From positions 5,084,001 to 5,148,000 of the forward strand of contig NZ_AP022576.1 in the NCBI RefSeq assembly GCF_010730355.1: a stretch of 64,000 nucleotides of DNA, read 5' to 3'. A program made the translations under genes and the position numbers. The stretch comes from Mycobacterium florentinum. Lineage in GTDB: Bacteria > Actinomycetota > Actinomycetes > Mycobacteriales > Mycobacteriaceae. Shown one piece after another: positions 50,752-59,980 of this stretch. Below the pieces are notes generated by a model that saw nothing but the letters and a program-made list of their open reading frames with translations, was not told where the DNA came from and searched no databases. The first letter of the stretch is position 1, and each line of letters begins with the position of its first letter.

Positions 50752-52653
50752 CTAGATGTTGTTGACTTTGTCGACGATCTTGTCGGCGATCTGGCTCGAC
50801 TGATCGCTGATGTGGTAGCCGCAGGCGTTGACGTCGACGATCACGTTGTTCGCCACGCTCATCGCGTGCTCGCACTGCCAGCCGTCGGCGCCTTCCTGGG
50901 TCTGCAGCACCGAGATCTTCGGTGAAGTGCCCTGGATGGGAGCGAAAGTCCAGCGATAGGTCTTGTCGTTCGAGTTCGTCACCGTCACCGTCTGACCGAC
51001 GCACTTCTTCCATTTGTCCGCCGAGCTCTGCAGGAACGCCTTGGCTTTGTCGGCGGTCGGGAACGACACCACCGCCTGGTTGACCCAATGGTCGTTGTCG
51101 TCGCCCGGCTCGGAGGCCACCAGCCCGTTGATACCGGTGTAGCCGCTGCCGGCATACACCTGATCCTGCGTCGTGTAGAGCGCTCCCTTGCAGTCCGGTA
51201 TCGACACCGTCATCGTCGAGGTGCCCATCGTGGTGATGGGCTTGCCGGGCTGGATGTTCGTCGCGCCCATGATGGCGTTGATCTCCGAGGGGCTCAGCAG
51301 CAGCGAGTTGAGCTTGTCGGACGCGATCGGGTCGGGCGGCGGCTTCGGGTCGGGGATGATCAGCCAAATCGCGACCGCGCTGACCAGCACCACGACCACC
51401 ACCGCGGCCGCGGCGATGATCGGCCAGGGATTGCGCTTGGGCTTCGGTGGCTGCGCCAGGCCCCAGGGGGTGTGGCCGACGGGCTGGGCGGGCGGCAGGT
51501 TGCCGGTTGGCGGGCCGACCCGGTTGCCGCTGCCGCCTTGGTAATACTGCGGAACAGAGACGGGCTGAGCCGGGCTGGGCACGGGACCGCTCTCGGGTGC
51601 CCAGGGCCGAGGGCTCGGTGCGTGGTGCGGTGGCACCGGAGTGGAACTCGGTCGCGGGTACGGCGTCGGGGTTCGCGGCGGGGGTGTGGTGGGCCGCTGC
51701 TGCACGGGAGGCGCCGCCATGGTGCCCGCGATCGTCGGGGGCTGCTCGAGCTTGTCCTTGCCGGGCAGGGTCGCTTCCTGGCTGCGGCGCAGGATGTCGG
51801 AGGCGTGGTCTTGATCGGGATTGCTGAGCGCCTCATGCGCGGCCAGGGCCAAGTCGCCCGCGCTGGCGTAGCGCTCCTCGGGCTTTTTCGCCATGCCGCG
51901 CCCGATCACCGCGTCGAAGGCCTTGGGAATTCCCGCGCGCACCGCGCTGGGCAGTGGAATGGGATCGCTCATGTGGGCCTTGACCAGCACGCCGGCGCTG
52001 TCGGCGCGATACGGCGGGGACCCGGTCAGGCACTCGTGCAGGACGCAGGCCAACGCGTAGATATCGGCGCGGTAGGTCACCTCGTCATTGGTGAATCTCT
52101 CCGGGGCCATGTATTTCCAGGTGCCGACCGCCGTACCGAGCTGGGTGAGCTTCTCGTCGGTGGTGGCGCTGGCGATGCCGAAGTCGACGAGGTAGGCGAA
52201 ATCGTCGCGGGTGACCAGGATGTTGGGCGGTTTGACGTCGCGGTGCATCACCCCCGCGGCGTGCGCCGCGTCCAGGGCCGAGGCGATTTGGGTGATGATC
52301 GCGACCGCGCGCGGTGGCGTCAGGGGGCCATACCGTTTGAGCAAGCTGTCCAAGTCGGTGCCCTCGACGAGGCGCATCTCCATGAACATTTTTCCGTCGA
52401 TTTCGCCGTAGTCGTGAATCGGGACGACGTGCGGCTCCTGCAAACGGCCCGCGGTGCGCGCTTCGCGCTTCATCCGCTCGCGAAAGACGGGGTCCGAGCT
52501 GAACTGGTCGGACATCAGCTTGACCGCGACGGTCCACTCCTTGACGGTGTGCTCGGCCTCGTAGACCTCGCCCATCCCGCCCCGGCCCAGCAGCCGTTTC
52601 AGGTGGTAGGGCCCGAACGTCGAGCCCTCGCGTGAGGCCTGCCCCTCGCTCAT
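50752..52653 (-). CDS. pknH: Ser/Thr protein kinase PknH with PknH-type sensor domain
   Basis: A 633-residue receptor kinase. The kinase domain (about 15-280) has GRGGMGEV, Lys45, HRD with Asp139, DFG with Asp157, and activation-loop Thr170 and Thr174 in LTQLGTAVGTWKYMAPE. A Pro-rich linker (300-405) leads to one membrane helix (about 409-433). The extracellular domain (440-633) has four cysteines (488, 551, 594, 611) as in the M. tuberculosis PknH sensor. Known PknH phosphorylates EmbR, encoded 5 kb upstream. Its first 280 residues are nearly those of the second kinase at 55.6 kb. The start ATG follows GGAGG. Confidence 0.95.
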   Translation of the reverse strand: MSEGQASREGSTFGPYHLKRLLGRGGMGEVYEAEHTVKEWTVAVKLMSDQFSSDPVFRERMKREARTAGRLQEPHVVPIHDYGEIDGKMFMEMRLVEGTDLDSLLKRYGPLTPPRAVAIITQIASALDAAHAAGVMHRDVKPPNILVTRDDFAYLVDFGIASATTDEKLTQLGTAVGTWKYMAPERFTNDEVTYRADIYALACVLHECLTGSPPYRADSAGVLVKAHMSDPIPLPSAVRAGIPKAFDAVIGRGMAKKPEERYASAGDLALAAHEALSNPDQDHASDILRRSQEATLPGKDKLEQPPTIAGTMAAPPVQQRPTTPPPRTPTPYPRPSSTPVPPHHAPSPRPWAPESGPVPSPAQPVSVPQYYQGGSGNRVGPPTGNLPPAQPVGHTPWGLAQPPKPKRNPWPIIAAAAVVVVVLVSAVAIWLIIPDPKPPPDPIASDKLNSLLLSPSEINAIMGATNIQPGKPITTMGTSTMTVSIPDCKGALYTTQDQVYAGSGYTGINGLVASEPGDDNDHWVNQAVVSFPTADKAKAFLQSSADKWKKCVGQTVTVTNSNDKTYRWTFAPIQGTSPKISVLQTQEGADGWQCEHAMSVANNVIVDVNACGYHISDQSSQIADKIVDKVNNI

Positions 52654-52699
52654 CGCTGATCCTCCAAACCAACCGCAGACCCGCCGACCATATCAACAA
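52651..52699 (-). promoter_or_regulatory. duplicated 5' leader and -10 box of pknH
   Basis: These 49 bases match 46 of 49 at 57434-57482 before the second kinase. They include the GGAGG ribosome binding site and, on the minus strand, TATGGT (52687-52692), a TANNNT -10 box that predicts a leader of roughly 27 nt. Similarity ends shortly upstream. Confidence 0.55.
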
Positions 52700-52918
52700 T
52701 TTCCCGGCGGACCTGTCGGCTGCAACCCCCGGTAAGCACCCATGACGGTATGCGCCGGCCGGCTTCACCGCTCCGTAACGGCAAACGCCGACGGGCTGCC
52801 CACGCGTCGATCCCGGCCCCCAAATACGGGCCGCGTTCCAAGGATTCATCAAGGATCTCGGCAGTACGCGGGCAGACCCTTACTCCATACGAACGCGGGT
52901 TACAGCGAGGGGATATCA

Positions 52919-53074
52919 ATGCTCACCACGATGTCGTCCGCGCAGTGGCGGGCCGGTGCCGAGCGGACATGGTCCTACGGCGTGTACTACGTCGGGTATC
53001 GGTTGCTGTCGGTTCACCTGACGTGCGGCTCGTGGGCTCTCAGCGCGCTAACGCTGGTGGCCAAACACGCGTAG
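52919..53074 (+). CDS. possible small protein, 51 residues
   Basis: A short frame with ATG 52919 preceded by GAGGGG at a workable distance. The product (MLTTMSSAQW...TLVAKHA) has two Trp, three adjacent Tyr around VYYVGY, and a moderately hydrophobic C-terminal half; I recognise no family. It lies in the 427-bp gap between pknH and the FHA transporter, otherwise without genes. It could equally be chance. The rest of the gap holds the pknH leader and no other signal I can name. Confidence 0.3.
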   Translation: MLTTMSSAQWRAGAERTWSYGVYYVGYRLLSVHLTCGSWALSALTLVAKHA

Positions 53075-53080
53075 GCGGTG

Positions 53081-55447
53081 TTACTTGGCCGCTTTGCGTT
53101 GCGGGTCAAGCTGTCTGAGTCGCAGCGCGAGCAGAACGATCAGCACGATCGCCTGTACCGCGCAGGCACCCGCGGCCATCCACCAATCGCTGGCGTCGTA
53201 CTCCCACAGCGGGTCCTCGTCGCCGCCCGCGGTCCGGCGCAGATCGTCGAGATCGACGGTCGAGGCGGCCATCGCGTAGGCCCAGCGGGACGGCGACAGC
53301 CACGCCAACTGCTCCAGCGGGATGCGGCCCTTGACCCCAAACATGCCGCCGCACAGCACGAGTTCGGCCATCACCACCAGCACGAGCAGCGGCATGCCCC
53401 GGTCGGCGTTGCCGATCATCGCCGAAATCAGCAGACCGATCATCATCGAGACCACGGTGACGGCGACCACCGCAATCGCCACTTCGGCTCTGGGCCACGG
53501 CAGGACGACGGCCTGATCCGGCGGAGGCAGGCCCACCACCCCAAGGAAACCGAGAATGAGCCCTTGCACCGTGGTCAGCGCGCTGAGCACCACCAGCTTC
53601 GAGGCCAGATAGGCGCCGCGCGACAACCCGATGCCGTGCTCGCGTTGATAAATGGCTCGTTCCTTGACGATCTCGCGGATCGACGCGGCGCAGCCCATCA
53701 GCGCCCCACCGATGATCAGCAGCACCAGCAGTTGCGAGGGCTGAGTGGACTTCGTTTCGATCGCCTTGGTCAGCGACAACCCGGCCTCGCCCGGGACGGC
53801 GTGCGCGAACAGGCTCAGCAGCAGCGGTAGCACCAGCAGCGTCACCGCGTACTGGCGATCGGCGGCGATGACCGCCAGATACCTTCGGCACAGCGTGGTG
53901 AACTGAGCGAACGCGCTCTGCTGGGCGACCGGTTTCGCGGCGCGCGTGGCAGGTGCCGGGGCCTTCAGTGTGGCGTGCGGCCCGGTGAGGGCCCCGTGAA
54001 TGGGCGATGCGACGTAACGCCCCGTCCAGTCGGTCGTGGTGTCGTGTTCGAGGAGGTTGAACAGGTCGGCGAAGTCGTTGCAGCCGAAGTAGTTCAGGGC
54101 TTGGTGCGGCGGACCGAAGTACGCCAGCCGACCGCCCGGTGCCAGGATGAGCAGCCGGTCGCACAGATTCAGCTGCGCGGTGTTGTGGGTGACCACCACG
54201 ACGGACCGGCCGTCGTCGGCCAGGGCGCGCAGGGTCTGCATCACGGATTTCTCGTAGCCCGGATCGAGGCCCGACGTCGGCTCGTCCAGGAACAGCAGGG
54301 ATGGTTTGGTCAGCAGTTCCAGCGCAACGCTGGTTCGTTTGCGCTGACCGCCCGACAAACTGTCGATCCGTTGATTGGCATGCGCCGCCAGCCCGAGTTC
54401 GCCCAGCACCTCGTCAATGCGCTGCTTCCGTTCCCGGGTGGAGACGTCCTGCGGAAACCGAAGCTGCGCAGCGTAATTCAGTGCCCGTCGGACTGTCAGC
54501 TGAGTGTGCAGGATGTCGTCCTGCGGCACGAAGCCAATCCGGTGTCGCAGCTCGGCGTAGTTCTGGTAGAGGTCGCGATTGTCGTAGCGGACCTCCCCGC
54601 TGCCGGCCGGGCGGAATCCGGTCAACGCGCTCAACAGCGTGGATTTCCCTGCGCCACTTGGCCCTACCACCGCCATGAAGCAGCGTTGCGGCAGGGCGAA
54701 ACTGACGCTGGCCAACAACACCTTGCCCTTGCCGGAGACCACCCGCAGGTTCGACGCCTCGTAGGACACGTCGCCGGTGTCGACGTATTCGACGAGTTGG
54801 TCACCGGACAGGTGCAGCAGCTGATGGCCGATGCCGACGATGTCGTTCGGTCCGATGATCGCGCGCGCGATCCGGTTGCCGTTGACGTAGGTTCCGTTGG
54901 CGCTGTTGCTATCTACCAGCTCCCACTGATTCCCGGCACGGCGCAACACCGCGTGATGGCGAGAGACCAGCAGGTCGTCGAGCACGACGGCGTTGTCGGT
55001 TCCGCGGCCGATCCCGATGGTTACCTGATCCATCGTGTAGACCGCGGTCGGTGGCCGGGCAACCGTGGTCTCGCCGACCGGTCGCGTCGGTGCGACGGTT
55101 TGCGTCCTCGCCGGGCTGGGCGGTGGGGCAATCGGGTAGAGCTCGAGCGGCTGCCCGGAGGACGCCGACCCCAGCACGACGGTGATCGGCTGGCTGATCG
55201 GCAGGCTCTCGACTCGCCGCCCGTTCACGAACATCCCGTTGTTGCTGCGGTTGACCAGGACCCAGCCCGCCGGCGTCGGCTGCAGCACCGCGTGCTGGCG
55301 CGACACTCTGGGATTCTCCAGCTGGATGTCGGCTTCGTGCGCACGGCCAATGCTCCAGGACCGGCCACCGCTGGCCCGCCAGGTACGCCCACCGGCCCGC
55401 AGTTCCAAACCGGGAATGGTGGTGACCACGTCGGTCCTGTCGTCCAC
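53081..55447 (-). CDS. ABC transporter with two FHA domains, ATPase and permease fused (Rv1747-like)
   Basis: A 788-residue ABCG-type half transporter. FHA domain 1 (about 30-100: GRAHEAD, RVSRQHAVL, NNGMFVNG) and FHA domain 2 (about 143-212: GRGTDN, VSRHHAVL, ANGTYVNG) flank a Thr-rich linker (114-135). The ATPase has Walker A GPSGAGKST (262-270) and signature LSGGQRKR. Six C-terminal helices (about 540-785) form an ABC-2 permease. FHA domains bind phosphothreonine, so the kinases on both sides are likely partners; M. tuberculosis Rv1747 is controlled this way by PknF. The GTG at 55447 follows GGAGG. Absent at this locus in M. tuberculosis. Confidence 0.9.
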   Translation of the reverse strand: MDDRTDVVTTIPGLELRAGGRTWRASGGRSWSIGRAHEADIQLENPRVSRQHAVLQPTPAGWVLVNRSNNGMFVNGRRVESLPISQPITVVLGSASSGQPLELYPIAPPPSPARTQTVAPTRPVGETTVARPPTAVYTMDQVTIGIGRGTDNAVVLDDLLVSRHHAVLRRAGNQWELVDSNSANGTYVNGNRIARAIIGPNDIVGIGHQLLHLSGDQLVEYVDTGDVSYEASNLRVVSGKGKVLLASVSFALPQRCFMAVVGPSGAGKSTLLSALTGFRPAGSGEVRYDNRDLYQNYAELRHRIGFVPQDDILHTQLTVRRALNYAAQLRFPQDVSTRERKQRIDEVLGELGLAAHANQRIDSLSGGQRKRTSVALELLTKPSLLFLDEPTSGLDPGYEKSVMQTLRALADDGRSVVVVTHNTAQLNLCDRLLILAPGGRLAYFGPPHQALNYFGCNDFADLFNLLEHDTTTDWTGRYVASPIHGALTGPHATLKAPAPATRAAKPVAQQSAFAQFTTLCRRYLAVIAADRQYAVTLLVLPLLLSLFAHAVPGEAGLSLTKAIETKSTQPSQLLVLLIIGGALMGCAASIREIVKERAIYQREHGIGLSRGAYLASKLVVLSALTTVQGLILGFLGVVGLPPPDQAVVLPWPRAEVAIAVVAVTVVSMMIGLLISAMIGNADRGMPLLVLVVMAELVLCGGMFGVKGRIPLEQLAWLSPSRWAYAMAASTVDLDDLRRTAGGDEDPLWEYDASDWWMAAGACAVQAIVLIVLLALRLRQLDPQRKAAK

Positions 55448-55639
55448 TCATCGCCTCCGCTGGGTTAGCTGGCCGCCTCGAGTATTGTCACGGCGTCCAC
55501 CACTTGTATAGCTGATCTTGGTGTGATCCTGGCGTTTTTGCCACCCGGGCGCGGTTTGCTGGTTTGGTCCGCATCGCGTGGCGCGCGCCGCCTCGGTTAT
55601 CCGATGCCGTTGGGCCGGTTGATCTTTGGCTACCGAGGC

Positions 55640-57436
55640 TCAGCCACCGTATTTGGTCCACCAGGTGTGCAGTTCCTCGATGGTCGGGGGATCGCCGAAG
55701 ACGTCGCATAACAGCAGCTTGACCTGATTGCTCCACACCATGTTCGGGTGGTTGTTGTAGGTGCCGCAGGCGACCATGCCGACGTCGACCTTCGGGGCGT
55801 CCGGGTGCTGCCACGGTTCCGGGTTGTTAACCCCTCCGGGGCAGGTCGCCAGCGTCAGCAGCTTGATGTCGGCGTCGGTTGCGTCCTTCAGGACGCTCGG
55901 ATTCGGGAAGAGACCGTAGCGCGCCTTCGAGGGGCCGCCCGGGTTGGTGTTCTGGTCGCAGTCGACGACGGCCAGCGCGTCCGACCAGACCGTGTTCGGT
56001 TTCGCGGTGGCCGGTGTGCACGTGCCGCTCGGGTAGCCCGGGGGCACCAGGGTGAGCAGCTGGCCTTCGAGGTCGCCGCTCGCGGTGGTCGTGGTGGTGG
56101 TCGGTTTCGAACTCGTGGTCCTCGGCGGGGTTGTGGTGCTGGTCGCGGTCGGATGCGGTTTCGGGTTGTCGTCATCCTGTGTGGCGACGTAGACGCCGAC
56201 GGCCGCGAGCACCAGGACCACAACCAGGGCGGCGGCCCCGATGACGAACGGCCAGGGGTTGCGCTTGGGCTTGGGCGGGGGTTGCTGTCCCAGCGTCCAG
56301 GCAGCGGGGCCGGCGGGCGGGGGTGCGCCGGGCGGCGTTGCGGCCCAGTTGCCGCTGGTGCCTTGGTAATACTGCGCGCCCGAGACCGGCTGGCTCGGGG
56401 TCGGGACGGGGCCACTCTCGGGCGCCCAGGGCCGAGCGGTCGGCGCGGGCGGTGGCACCGGCGTAGAACTTGGCGGCGGGTACGGCGGCGGTGGAGTGCC
56501 GCTCTGCGGTGGCGCGGCCGGGGGAGGCAGGTGCGGGGTTTCGGCCGCCAGGGTGGCTTCCTGGCTGCGGCGCAGGATGTTGTCGGCGTGGTCTTGATCG
56601 GGATTGCTCAGCGCCTCGTGCGCGGCCAGCGCCAGGTCGCCGGCGCTGGCGTAGCGGTCCTCGGGCTTTTTCGCCATGCCCCGCGCGATCACCGCATCGA
56701 AGGCCTTCGGGATGCCCGAGCGCACCGCGCTGGCCAGCGGTATGTCGTCGGTGGTGTGCGCCCTGACCAGCTCGCCGGCGGTGCCCGCGCGATAGGGCGG
56801 GGTGCCCGTCAGGCATTCGTACAGCACGCAGGCCAACGCGTAGATATCGGCGCGGTAGGTGACCTCGCCGTTGGAAAACCGTTCGGGCGCCATGTATTTC
56901 CAGGTGCCCACCGCGGTGCCGAGTTGGGTGAGCTTCTCGTCGGTGGTGGCGCTGGCGATGCCGAAGTCAACGAGGTAGGCGAAATCGTCGCGGGTGATCA
57001 GAATGTTGGGCGGCTTGATGTCGCGGTGCATGACGCCGGCGGCGTGGGCCGCGTCGAGGGCCGAGGCGATCTGGGTGATGATCGCGACCGCGCGCGGCGC
57101 GGTCAGTGGGCCAAACCGTTTGAGCATGTCGTCCAAGTCGATGCCCTCGATCAGGTGCATCTCCATGAACATCTGTCCATCGATCTCGCCGTAGTCGTGG
57201 ATCGGCACCACATGCGGTTCCTGCAAACGGCCGGCGGTGCGCGCCTCGCGCCGCATCCGCTCACGGAATACCGGGTCCCTGCTGAACTCCGCGGTCATCA
57301 CCTTGACCGCGACCGTCCACTCTTTGACGGTGTGCTCGGCCTCGTACACCTCGCCCATGCCACCCCGGCCCAGCAGCCGCTTTAGATGGTAGGGCCCGAA
57401 CATCGACCCCACTCGCGAGTTTTGCTCCTCGCTCAT
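55640..57436 (-). CDS. PknH-like Ser/Thr protein kinase with a different extracellular domain
   Basis: A 598-residue receptor kinase. Residues 1-297 are almost the same as PknH, with Lys45, Asp139, Asp157, Thr170 and Thr174 conserved. The Pro-rich linker and membrane helix (about 396-418) are also related. The outside part is not: a Thr/Pro stalk (425-452) leads to a ~145-residue domain with five cysteines (473, 493, 532, 557, 577) and motifs LLTLVPPGYPSGTC, VDCDQNTNPGGPSKARYGLF, VACGTYNN and LHTWWTKYGG, unlike the PknH sensor. It therefore senses something else while keeping the same kinase. The ATG at 57436 follows GGAGG. embR lies 251 bp upstream on the same strand. Confidence 0.92.
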   Translation of the reverse strand: MSEEQNSRVGSMFGPYHLKRLLGRGGMGEVYEAEHTVKEWTVAVKVMTAEFSRDPVFRERMRREARTAGRLQEPHVVPIHDYGEIDGQMFMEMHLIEGIDLDDMLKRFGPLTAPRAVAIITQIASALDAAHAAGVMHRDIKPPNILITRDDFAYLVDFGIASATTDEKLTQLGTAVGTWKYMAPERFSNGEVTYRADIYALACVLYECLTGTPPYRAGTAGELVRAHTTDDIPLASAVRSGIPKAFDAVIARGMAKKPEDRYASAGDLALAAHEALSNPDQDHADNILRRSQEATLAAETPHLPPPAAPPQSGTPPPPYPPPSSTPVPPPAPTARPWAPESGPVPTPSQPVSGAQYYQGTSGNWAATPPGAPPPAGPAAWTLGQQPPPKPKRNPWPFVIGAAALVVVLVLAAVGVYVATQDDDNPKPHPTATSTTTPPRTTSSKPTTTTTTASGDLEGQLLTLVPPGYPSGTCTPATAKPNTVWSDALAVVDCDQNTNPGGPSKARYGLFPNPSVLKDATDADIKLLTLATCPGGVNNPEPWQHPDAPKVDVGMVACGTYNNHPNMVWSNQVKLLLCDVFGDPPTIEELHTWWTKYGG

Positions 57437-57482
57437 CGCTGATCCTCCAAACCGGCCGCAGACCCGCCGACGATATCAACAA
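57434..57482 (-). promoter_or_regulatory. duplicated 5' leader and -10 box of the second PknH-like kinase
   Basis: Matches the pknH leader in 46 of 49 bases. It contains GGAGG and, on the minus strand, TATCGT (57470-57475) in the place of TATGGT, so the -10 pattern TANNNT is kept. Confidence 0.55.
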
Positions 57483-57687
57483 CTACGGTCAGATCCTCGC
57501 TCGTAACCTCCGCGACTAGCAACCATCACGGTAAGCCGTCGTGCACGCCCAGGCGGGACAATCGCGAGATCCCGGCGCAGGCGCGTCGCGCATCGACACC
57601 GACAACGTCCGGCGAAAAGCCTTGCGGTGTTTGGCCATGCCGGATATTGCTACGAAATACCTTGCACAGCAAGGATATTCGGCTACT

Positions 57688-58842
57688 TCAGTTTGCTGCC
57701 TCGCTGTTGTAGCCGCGCGGGATCTCGAACGTGAATTCGTGGTCGCAGATGCGGACGTGGTCGCCGTCCTTCAGGGTGGCCGCCGACCGGATGCGTTGGT
57801 GTTGCACGTGTACACCATTGGACGACCGCAGGTCGTTGATGACATAGCTGGTGCCGGTGTCGACGATGACGGCGTGATGGCGGCTGACATTGGCGCTGGC
57901 CAGGACGATGTCGTTGTCGCTGAGACGTCCGATCCGGGTCTCGGTCAGGCGCAATGGGTAGCTGCGGCCCGACGCTTCGTGCAGGTAGGCGGCGGGCTTG
58001 CCGGCGGGGACCTTGGTGCGCTGGTCCAGCAGGGTGATGGTGCCGACGGCCGTGGTCCTGGCTGATTTCTTGGCGTCCAGCGGCTCCTGGCGCAGGATTT
58101 TTTCGTTGAGGTCACGCAGCGTCGGGCCGGGGTCGATTCCGAGCTCGTCGGCGAGTGTCGTCTTCACCCGGCGGTACGCGGCCAGCGCGTCGGATTGCCG
58201 GTCGGTCAGGTAGTAGGCCGTGATCAGCTGGGCCCACAGCGGCTCGCGGTAGGGGTGCTCCGCGATGAGCACTTCGAGGTCGCCGATCACGGCGGCGCCA
58301 CGTCCGCAAGCGATTTCGGCCTCTGCCTTCGCGGTGTGGACCAGAATTTTTTCCTCCACGAGTGAGGTGGCGAAGGTGTCGACGAACTGAAAGTCGCGCA
58401 GGTCATCGAGCACCGGTCCGCGCCATTGCGCCAATGCCGCCGTCAGGTGCTGGCTCGCCTGCTCGAACCGGCTGATCGCGGCCGCGTGCACGCCCGCGGT
58501 CTTCTCGGTGATGAACCGTCCAAGATCGCAACTGTTTTCGTCGACGGTGAGCCGGTAGCCCGGCGGCGCGGCGGCCAGCACCACGCGCGGGTCGATGCCG
58601 GCGCCGGTGAGGAGCTTGCGCAGATTGGACACGTAGGAGTGGATGCTGGCCCGTGCACCCGACGGGGGCTCGTCTTCCCACAGGGCGGTGATCAGCCTTT
58701 CGACGCCGACCGGGCTGTTGCGGTTCATCAGCAGCATGGCCAGCACCGCCCGCTGTTTGGGCGTGCCCAGCGGCACCACCGTGCCGTCCACAGTCATCTC
58801 CAACGGCCCGAGCAGGCCGAATTCGAGACTCTTGTCTACCAT
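57688..58842 (-). CDS. embR: FHA-containing transcriptional regulator EmbR
   Basis: A 384-residue SARP-type activator. Residues 1-98 form an OmpR-like winged helix (TPKQRAVLAMLLMNRN, then IHSYVSNLRKLL). Residues 105-255 are the helical activation domain (PYREPLWAQLITAYYLTDRQSDALAAYRRVK). The C-terminal FHA domain (about 295-375) has IGRLSDNDIV, VSRHHAVIV and SSNGVHV. In M. tuberculosis, PknH phosphorylates EmbR, which then activates the embCAB arabinosyltransferase genes, targets of ethambutol. The ATG at 58842 matches the usual length; ATG 58911 would add 23 residues. Neither has a good ribosome binding site. Confidence 0.93.
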   Translation of the reverse strand: MVDKSLEFGLLGPLEMTVDGTVVPLGTPKQRAVLAMLLMNRNSPVGVERLITALWEDEPPSGARASIHSYVSNLRKLLTGAGIDPRVVLAAAPPGYRLTVDENSCDLGRFITEKTAGVHAAAISRFEQASQHLTAALAQWRGPVLDDLRDFQFVDTFATSLVEEKILVHTAKAEAEIACGRGAAVIGDLEVLIAEHPYREPLWAQLITAYYLTDRQSDALAAYRRVKTTLADELGIDPGPTLRDLNEKILRQEPLDAKKSARTTAVGTITLLDQRTKVPAGKPAAYLHEASGRSYPLRLTETRIGRLSDNDIVLASANVSRHHAVIVDTGTSYVINDLRSSNGVHVQHQRIRSAATLKDGDHVRICDHEFTFEIPRGYNSEAAN

Positions 58843-59067
58843 CGTCGCTAACCAGCCCTTCCGGGTTCTCTGCGCGGCGTCACCTGCCCATGCGGTGTTA
58901 TTCCTTGTCATTGTGATACGAACCCCCCGAATTCGGTAATATCCCGCGATTGGTGTGCCGCGGCGCCGGCGGCGGCATGCGCTTGGCCCGGGCTGAAATG
59001 TGTTCCCTGCCAGCGTGATCATCGATTGCTCGCACGAATCCGATTGGGATGCCCCGAAAACGCATAA

Positions 59068-59112
59068 GGCGGGCAGCCGACCCGGTGCATGTGCTCCGCG
59101 TGGCTGCCCGCC
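59068..59112 (-). terminator. hairpin downstream of the C39-like gene
   Basis: GGCGGGCAGCC (59068-59078) and GGCTGCCCGCC (59102-59112) form a perfect 11-bp stem with a 23-base loop, 21 bp after the stop. There is no T run, as is usual for mycobacterial terminators. Confidence 0.55.
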
Positions 59113-59132
59113 GATTGGGCAGTTGGGTGGGT

Positions 59133-59831
59133 TTAGGTGGTGAAGACCATCAGCTCCTTGCTGGCCTCCCACGCCCGCATGAACAGCGCTATCGGGATCT
59201 GCTCGTCGCGGCCTTCCTTGGTGCCGCTGTCGTTGAGGTGCACCACGTCATTGGCGGTGTCGATGCCGGTGACCACCACGGCGTGGTCGCCCCGCGGGTT
59301 TCCGTCGTCGTCCTTGTTTTCGACGGGCTGGCCCCAGATCAGTTCGCCGTTGACGCTGACGATGACCTTGTGGCCCTCCGCCAGCTGCTCCTCGAGCCCT
59401 TCGATGCCACCGAGGATGCCGTCTTTGGCGGCGTGCTCCTTGTTGGTGATCGTGGCGTTGATCTTGTAGAGCTTCAGCAAGGTCGGGACGTCGGCAAAGC
59501 TGGTGCCCATACCCGAGTTTGGGTTTTTGGTGTTGGCCGGCGTGGTGTAGATCGAGCCCGGGTGGACGACGCTCGGAGTCGCTTGCGCCCGCTTGATGAT
59601 GGCCGGTTCCGAGGGTTGCTTGCCGGTGATCTGGCCGATCACGTCGGCACTCGCCATCAGGACGCAGTCGTCGTATTTCTGGTACTGCCAGTACTCGGCG
59701 GCGGCCGCGGGATCGCCGTACATGGTGCCCGCGGCTGCCCCGGCCGGTGCGGCCAAACCCAACGCGACGGCACTTGCGACGACTGCGAAGGCGGCGGTCT
59801 TGGCGATCGCGACGATTTTGGTGGTCTTCAT
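59133..59831 (-). CDS. secreted C39-like papain-fold protein (Rv1268c-type)
   Basis: A 232-residue exported protein. The signal peptide (1-34) ends GLAAPAGAAAG. The mature part fits the peptidase C39-like fold: Cys56 in YQKYDDCVLMASADVIG, His183 in GDHAVVVTGID and Asn200/Asp201 in VHLNDSG could form the active site. Whether it cleaves anything is unknown; no bacteriocin or exporter gene with a C39 role lies nearby. The ATG at 59831 follows GAAGGGA and gives the length I remember for the tuberculosis protein. A hairpin ends the gene. Confidence 0.78.
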   Translation of the reverse strand: MKTTKIVAIAKTAAFAVVASAVALGLAAPAGAAAGTMYGDPAAAAEYWQYQKYDDCVLMASADVIGQITGKQPSEPAIIKRAQATPSVVHPGSIYTTPANTKNPNSGMGTSFADVPTLLKLYKINATITNKEHAAKDGILGGIEGLEEQLAEGHKVIVSVNGELIWGQPVENKDDDGNPRGDHAVVVTGIDTANDVVHLNDSGTKEGRDEQIPIALFMRAWEASKELMVFTT

Positions 59832-59980
59832 CGTGGTCCCTTCTCTCATTCCGCGGTGTTGTGCGGCGGTTGAGAAAAGGTTCCGATCGTGGCCTATCTG
59901 TTATCTCCACGAATTCTTGGAGTGATGAAGACCGTGCTCAGGCAGCGTTGGCTCGTCGCACGGCGGTTTGGGGCCAGGGA

